A stretch of 9,772 nucleotides of DNA from CAZESS01 sp964594625 (GTDB lineage Archaea > Thermoplasmatota > E2 > UBA202 > DSCA01). Made by a program: the position numbers and the translations under genes. Of the stretch, positions 6,358 through 9,772 are shown piece by piece. Each line of letters starts with the position of its first letter. Within the stretch, counting starts at the first letter, position 1. The notes under the pieces were generated by a model. It was given only the letters and a program-made list of their open reading frames with translations, did no database searches and was not told the origin of the DNA. The stretch covers positions 1 through 9,772 of the forward strand of contig CAZQNC010000047.1 in NCBI GenBank assembly GCA_964594625.1, read 5' to 3'.

Positions 6358-8028
6358 ATGCAAACACAAAAAGGCAAAAAGATATTGTTTGGAGCCATAG
6401 CAGTGGCAGCGCTCATGTGCCTCGCAGTGGCAGCGCCCGTCATTCAGGCTTCGGAGCATTCAACAGGCGAATCAGGCACGATAACCGTTGAAGCGATCCA
6501 TGAACCGGTCCCGGCAGCCAAGGGCATGCAGGGTAACGTCCAGGTCACCGCGACCGACGGCCCGGATATGCACCCCGACCTTTCGCTGGCACACGGCACG
6601 ACGGTCATCACCTACAATACGCAGGCGAGCACGTTCCAGGCCCCCGTCGGTGTATCGTATTCGGCGGACGGCGAGTCGTGGACGCAGGCATTCGAGTTTA
6701 ACTCTGCGGACTTCACGTCCGGCTCGGGTCTGCTGCGCTCACCTGACATCGATTACAGCTCGACGATTGACAGCTTCTACCTGACGATGGTCGACCCGCA
6801 GGCCGAGCAGTACAACCACGAGGTGGCGCTCATCGCAGGCGACATCGCCAACGCGGAGGACGCGGTCTGGTGGGGTATCTCCGGGACCACGAGCGAGGGC
6901 TACACGGAAGGCGCCCAGATGGTGCTGGACCGATGGCTCATCGCCATTGAAATTGACGACGGCTTCGCTCCCCGGAATCCCGGTCTGATGCACATCACCT
7001 ACAGCGAGGACGCCGAAACCTTCCAGTTCCCGAATGAATGGGAGAGCGGCTGGGCGGCCGGCTTCTATTACGACGGCGGCTCCATGCTTGATACATCCCC
7101 GGCGTATTATCCGGAGATGTCAGTCGGCGGCGACTACATGTACATGGTCATGGAGCATACCAACGGTACGACCGGCAACCAGGAAATCGCCTACAAGCGC
7201 ACGACCACCAATCTCGATGCGGGCTCTGAGCCGTTTCTGTTCCTGTCGGGCGGTGGCCCGGGCGGCATGGACAAGTATGCCGACATCGAGGTGTGGCCGC
7301 AGCAGATGTACCTGGCCAGCGGCGAGCTGTATCAGTATGAGGACCCCGACGTGTCGGCGTCCGGAGACAACGTTGCTGTCGTGTACGCCACGACGGACAA
7401 CAACTTCGGTGACTACGACATCCACTGCAAGTACAGCAGCGACGGCGGCGAAACCTGGGATACCAGCGTCGTGGCAGATGATCATCCGGCAGACGATACG
7501 ACCCCGGCCGTCTACGTGGGCGGCAACAACGTCTACGTTGCCTACGTCAGCGGCAACAACCTGTACCTCGTTGAGTCGGAGGACGGCGGCGCCACCTGGG
7601 GTGAGCCGGAGCAGGTCAACGACGAGGATGGCACCGCGGTGGCTGAGCCGCAGGCGGTCTGCGTCGACTCAGGCGGCATCGCCTGGGTGGACAACCGTGA
7701 CGGCAACAACAACATCTACTATGCACCGCTGCCGATCCCGGTCCTGACCGTTCCCGCCATCACCGGCGGTATGGGCGTTACGGCAACCGTGGCCAACGAT
7801 GGAACAGCCCCGGCCGAGGCCGTCGACTGGACCATTTCGCTCAGCGGACCGGTCTTCGTCGGTGCGGAAGCCAGCGGCACCATTGACACCCTGGCTGCCG
7901 GCAGCGAGGAGACCATCAGCACCGGCTTCGTGCTGGGCATCGGCCCCACGACCATATCGGTCAACGCTGGCGGTGCAACGGGCAGTGCAAGCGGCTTCGT
8001 GCTCGGACCGCTGGTCCTCGGCCTATAG
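6358..8028 (+). CDS. Secreted Asp-box (BNR/sialidase-like) protein with C-terminal beta domain, paralogue 1
   Basis: The protein has 556 residues. A signal peptide is clear: K-G-K-K at 6-9, a hydrophobic core (about 10-30), and likely cleavage near A-A-P-V-I-Q-A; there is no lipobox. The body resembles a beta-propeller with Asp boxes (S-x-D-x-G-x-T-W): a shortened one at 102-108 and good ones at 360-367 and 407-414. W-V-D-N-R-D-G-N-N-N-I-Y-Y before residue 459 is typical of such propellers. Residues 459-556 form a separate Gly/Ala/Thr-rich beta domain ending in a hydrophobic tail (G-F-V-L-G-P-L-V-L-G-L). Asp boxes occur in sialidases but also in many non-enzymatic surface proteins, and I see no sialidase catalytic arginine triad or F-R-I-P motif, so glycosidase activity is not supported. 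The composition is acidic with few lysines, as for exported archaeal proteins. It is paralogous to the next gene; the role (adhesion, glycan binding or surface layer) is unknown. Confidence 0.85.
   Translation: MQTQKGKKILFGAIAVAALMCLAVAAPVIQASEHSTGESGTITVEAIHEPVPAAKGMQGNVQVTATDGPDMHPDLSLAHGTTVITYNTQASTFQAPVGVSYSADGESWTQAFEFNSADFTSGSGLLRSPDIDYSSTIDSFYLTMVDPQAEQYNHEVALIAGDIANAEDAVWWGISGTTSEGYTEGAQMVLDRWLIAIEIDDGFAPRNPGLMHITYSEDAETFQFPNEWESGWAAGFYYDGGSMLDTSPAYYPEMSVGGDYMYMVMEHTNGTTGNQEIAYKRTTTNLDAGSEPFLFLSGGGPGGMDKYADIEVWPQQMYLASGELYQYEDPDVSASGDNVAVVYATTDNNFGDYDIHCKYSSDGGETWDTSVVADDHPADDTTPAVYVGGNNVYVAYVSGNNLYLVESEDGGATWGEPEQVNDEDGTAVAEPQAVCVDSGGIAWVDNRDGNNNIYYAPLPIPVLTVPAITGGMGVTATVANDGTAPAEAVDWTISLSGPVFVGAEASGTIDTLAAGSEETISTGFVLGIGPTTISVNAGGATGSASGFVLGPLVLGL
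7732..8025 (+). repeat. C-terminal domain repeat, copy 1
   Basis: This encodes residues 459-556 of the first secreted protein. It aligns almost without gaps with residues 432-530 of the second (9410-9706), with roughly two thirds identity by eye. Shared runs include G-T-A-P-A-E, G-T-I, I-S-T-G, V-L-G-I-G-P-T and S-G-F-V. Several stretches are also near-identical in DNA. Confidence 0.85.
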
Positions 8029-8066
8029 GTATAGGCCACCTCTCCCCTTTTCCCTTTTATATTTTG
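8020..8066 (+). terminator. Hairpin plus T-rich tract overlapping the stop codon
   Basis: GGCCTATA at 8020-8027 and TATAGGCC at 8030-8037 are perfect inverted arms with only GG between, so the real stem is about 6 bp with a 6-base loop. The TAG stop (8026-8028) lies inside the element. A C/T-rich run with several TTTT blocks follows (8041-8066). Archaeal RNA polymerase stops mainly at T tracts; the hairpin is an extra, bacterial-looking element. Confidence 0.65.
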
Positions 8067-8085
8067 TTCCGGTAACGTTTTAAGA
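8055..8085 (+). promoter_or_regulatory. Promoter candidates of the second secreted-protein gene
   Basis: TTTTATATTTT (8055-8065) and GTTTTAAG (8077-8084) are both TATA-like. The first would start transcription near 8086, giving a leader of about 30 nt that includes the GAGG site. The second would start near 8106, inside that site. The first also overlaps the T tract of the upstream terminator, so one AT-rich block may do both jobs. Confidence 0.45.
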
Positions 8086-8104
8086 GAGTCCATGATACTC
8101 TGCC

Positions 8105-8108
8105 GAGG
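8105..8108 (+). promoter_or_regulatory. Shine-Dalgarno site GAGG
   Basis: GAGG lies 8 nt before ATG 8117 and supports that start, which is directly followed by a Lys-Lys signal peptide. Confidence 0.55.
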
Positions 8109-8116
8109 CTACAAAC

Positions 8117-9709
8117 ATGAAAAAAGCATTAGCACTCGGAATCGTCCTCCTGTTCATAGCAGGGGGACTGGGAACCGCGCAGCTTATGACAGCAGACGAC
8201 GAAGGCACCCGGGCCGTCACAGAGACCTCGACGGTGAACCAGGTGCCCGTTACCGCTGAGGCACAGACGCTTGCCGCATCTCCGACACGGGTGGAAAACG
8301 CCCTCCGTCCGGTACCGCAGCCCCTGAGCGTGCAGGTGGCTGGCACCGCTGACGACGAATACCATCCCACGCTGGCATCATCCGGCTCAACCTACTTCGT
8401 TGGCTACACGCTTGCCCCCTCGCTCATGGAGCGCAACATCGCGATGGCGCTTTCGACAGACGGCGGCGAAACGTTCCAGCCCGCCGGTCTTTTCGAGATT
8501 GAGGGCGTCGAAGACTATCCCTCCTTCAGCCACTGGGGCGGCAACCAGTATTACGGGACGTTTAGCACCATATCAGAGCCGGGGATACAGTACCTGCTTG
8601 ACGTAGGTGATATCCAGGACACGGAAACCTGGGCCCTGGCCTACTATGACTGGTCGTCCTATGAATGGACGAACATCGAGTCCATCGACGTTGCCTGCTA
8701 CAACAGCCAGAACGCCTGGGAATACGGCGTCATGTCCGCCGTCGCCTCGACGACATACGAGGACTACGACATCACCAACGGCCCGCACATGTTTTTCATG
8801 GACCCGGAAAACGAGGGGCAGGAATACATCAGCTGGCATGACATGTCCGGCTGCAACCAGAGCGCGGCCACCATTGACAAGCCCAACGACCGGTTCTGGT
8901 GCGTCTACGACATCTACAATGAATCCATGGGGTCCTGGGACCTGTTCTGGTGGGCCCGTGATTTCACCGACCCGCTGGCCGACGGTGCCAGCACCGCGGC
9001 GATGATCCAGGAGAACTACAACCTCCGCAATCCGTCCGTTGCTGCGAGCAACGGCAACGTGGCCATCCTCTGCCAGACCGACGAGATCGGCAACCAGGAT
9101 GTCAGCTGCCTGTACTCCACCGACGGCGGTGGCACCTGGGAGATGGCCGACGTTGCAGCGACCTCGGACAACGAGCTGTACCCCGACGTGGCGCTTTCGG
9201 GTGACACGCTGGTTGCCACCTTCGTGAAAGACGGCAACCTCTACTATACGTCCAGCGACGACTGGGGCGCCACCTGGGAGGAGCCGGAGCAGATCAACGA
9301 GGAGGACGGCACCGTGCGCTCAGAGTATGGCACGGCCACGGCCACCCCGGTGGGCACCATCTGGTCTGACATGCGGAATGGCAACAGCGACGTGTTCTAC
9401 GAGTCGTTCCCCGTGCCGGTTATCGGCGTGGACGCGATAGCAGGCGGATTCGGTGCCAGCGCGACGGTGTCTAACACGGGCACCGCCCCGGCGGAAAACG
9501 TGGCGTGGACCATCGAGCTGGGCGGCCCGGTGTTCCTGGGCAGCACCGCGGAGGGCACCATTGGCAGCCTGGCGGCGGGCGGCAGCGAGGAGATCAGCAC
9601 CGGCCTGGTGCTGGGCATCGGCCCCACCGATGTCACCGTGACCGCCAGTGGTGCGTCCAAGACGGCCAGCGGCTTCGTGGTCGGCCCGTTCGTCCTGGGG
9701 CTCTCCTAG
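8117..9709 (+). CDS. Secreted Asp-box (BNR/sialidase-like) protein with C-terminal beta domain, paralogue 2
   Basis: The protein has 530 residues. The signal peptide starts M-K-K-A-L-A-L-G-I-V and its hydrophobic core runs to about residue 22; there is no lipobox. Asp boxes: S-T-D-G-G-E-T-F at 113-120, S-T-D-G-G-G-T-W at 334-341, S-D-D-W-G-A-T-W at 380-387. The last two and the following E-E-P-E-Q-I-N-E-E-D-G-T and D-M-R-N-G-N-S-D-V-F-Y line up with the same places in the upstream protein. The middle (about 130-300) is aromatic- and Asp/Glu-rich with little resemblance to the paralogue and holds Cys residues (C-Y-N, G-C-N, W-C-V) that could form disulfides outside the cell. Residues 432-530 are the shared C-terminal beta domain, ending G-F-V-V-G-P-F-V-L-G-L-S. 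It is probably a surface or secreted binding protein; no catalytic signature is recognised. It lies 88 bp after its paralogue, with its own promoter and terminator. Confidence 0.85.
   Translation: MKKALALGIVLLFIAGGLGTAQLMTADDEGTRAVTETSTVNQVPVTAEAQTLAASPTRVENALRPVPQPLSVQVAGTADDEYHPTLASSGSTYFVGYTLAPSLMERNIAMALSTDGGETFQPAGLFEIEGVEDYPSFSHWGGNQYYGTFSTISEPGIQYLLDVGDIQDTETWALAYYDWSSYEWTNIESIDVACYNSQNAWEYGVMSAVASTTYEDYDITNGPHMFFMDPENEGQEYISWHDMSGCNQSAATIDKPNDRFWCVYDIYNESMGSWDLFWWARDFTDPLADGASTAAMIQENYNLRNPSVAASNGNVAILCQTDEIGNQDVSCLYSTDGGGTWEMADVAATSDNELYPDVALSGDTLVATFVKDGNLYYTSSDDWGATWEEPEQINEEDGTVRSEYGTATATPVGTIWSDMRNGNSDVFYESFPVPVIGVDAIAGGFGASATVSNTGTAPAENVAWTIELGGPVFLGSTAEGTIGSLAAGGSEEISTGLVLGIGPTDVTVTASGASKTASGFVVGPFVLGLS
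9410..9706 (+). repeat. C-terminal domain repeat, copy 2
   Basis: This encodes residues 432-530 of the second secreted protein and is the counterpart of 7732-8025. The extra residue is a terminal serine after the shared V-L-G-L. Similarity here is clearly higher than in the N-terminal halves of the two proteins, which points to a selected module or to gene conversion after duplication. Confidence 0.85.
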
Positions 9710-9721
9710 GCTGCCCGGCCA

Positions 9722-9756
9722 TTTTCCCCTTTTTCTTTTTCCTCTTTTTTCCTTTT
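9722..9756 (+). terminator. T-rich archaeal terminator
   Basis: Several T runs of 4-6 bases separated by short C blocks start 13 bp after the TAG stop at 9707-9709. Multiple oligo-T tracts are the usual archaeal termination signal. No convincing hairpin precedes it, unlike the terminator after the upstream paralogue. Confidence 0.7.
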
Positions 9757-9772
9757 CAAGTATCCCGTATAA

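Noticed and set aside
6358..9709. Annotating the secreted pair as active sialidases
   Set aside because: Only Asp boxes and the propeller-like pattern are seen. The F-R-I-P motif and the arginine triad of sialidases are not recognisable.
1..9772. CRISPR array, transposon, tRNA/rRNA or defence island
   Set aside because: I saw no regularly spaced repeats, terminal inverted repeats, transposase motifs, tRNA-like cloverleaf or rRNA segments. All gaps between genes are under 120 bp.

Overview
The window looks like a chromosomal segment from an archaeon, GC-rich, about 60% by eye. The signs are TATA-box/BRE-like promoters about 25 bp before starts, purine-rich Shine-Dalgarno sites (GGTGA, GGAGG), T-tract terminators, a Cdc48/VAT ATPase, a UPF0251/DUF134 regulator and an archaeal-type UbiD decarboxylase. 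From memory, the C-terminal domain of the two secreted proteins resembles one common in Thermoplasmatota surface proteins. That makes a Thermoplasmatota-related lineage the best guess, but it is not proven here.

Layout: (1) Positions 1-1256, minus strand: a UbiD-family decarboxylase, truncated at its 3' end by the window edge. (2) 1257-1372: a divergent promoter region with an imperfect inverted repeat. (3) 1373-3603, plus strand: a likely two-gene operon. It starts with a fusion of a PLP fold-type-II (threonine/cysteine synthase-like) domain and a GNAT acetyltransferase. The second gene, 11 bp downstream, is a BioD/CobQ-like P-loop ATPase. (4) 3641-3955: a small DUF134 helix-turn-helix protein with its own TATA box. 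(5) 4055-6259: a full-length two-ring AAA+ unfoldase, Cdc48/VAT. (6) 6358-9709: two tandem paralogous secreted proteins with Asp-box (BNR/sialidase-like) repeats and an almost interchangeable 98-99 residue C-terminal domain. Each has its own promoter and SD site and is followed by a T-rich terminator.

How the genes relate: UbiD may serve isoprenoid (archaeal mevalonate) metabolism, and Cdc48 serves protein quality control. The fusion and the P-loop ATPase are probably co-transcribed and may share an unknown metabolic or modification pathway. The two secreted proteins probably act at the cell surface. I see no RNA gene, mobile element, CRISPR array or defence system.

The most unusual signal is in the PLP-GNAT fusion. 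The position of the Schiff-base lysine reads serine and that of the cofactor-binding asparagine reads threonine, while the GNAT half looks intact. This suggests a degenerate PLP fold reused as a substrate-binding partner for an acetyltransferase. The second signal is the shared C-terminal domain of the secreted pair, which ends in a near-identical hydrophobic tail and could be an export or anchoring module.
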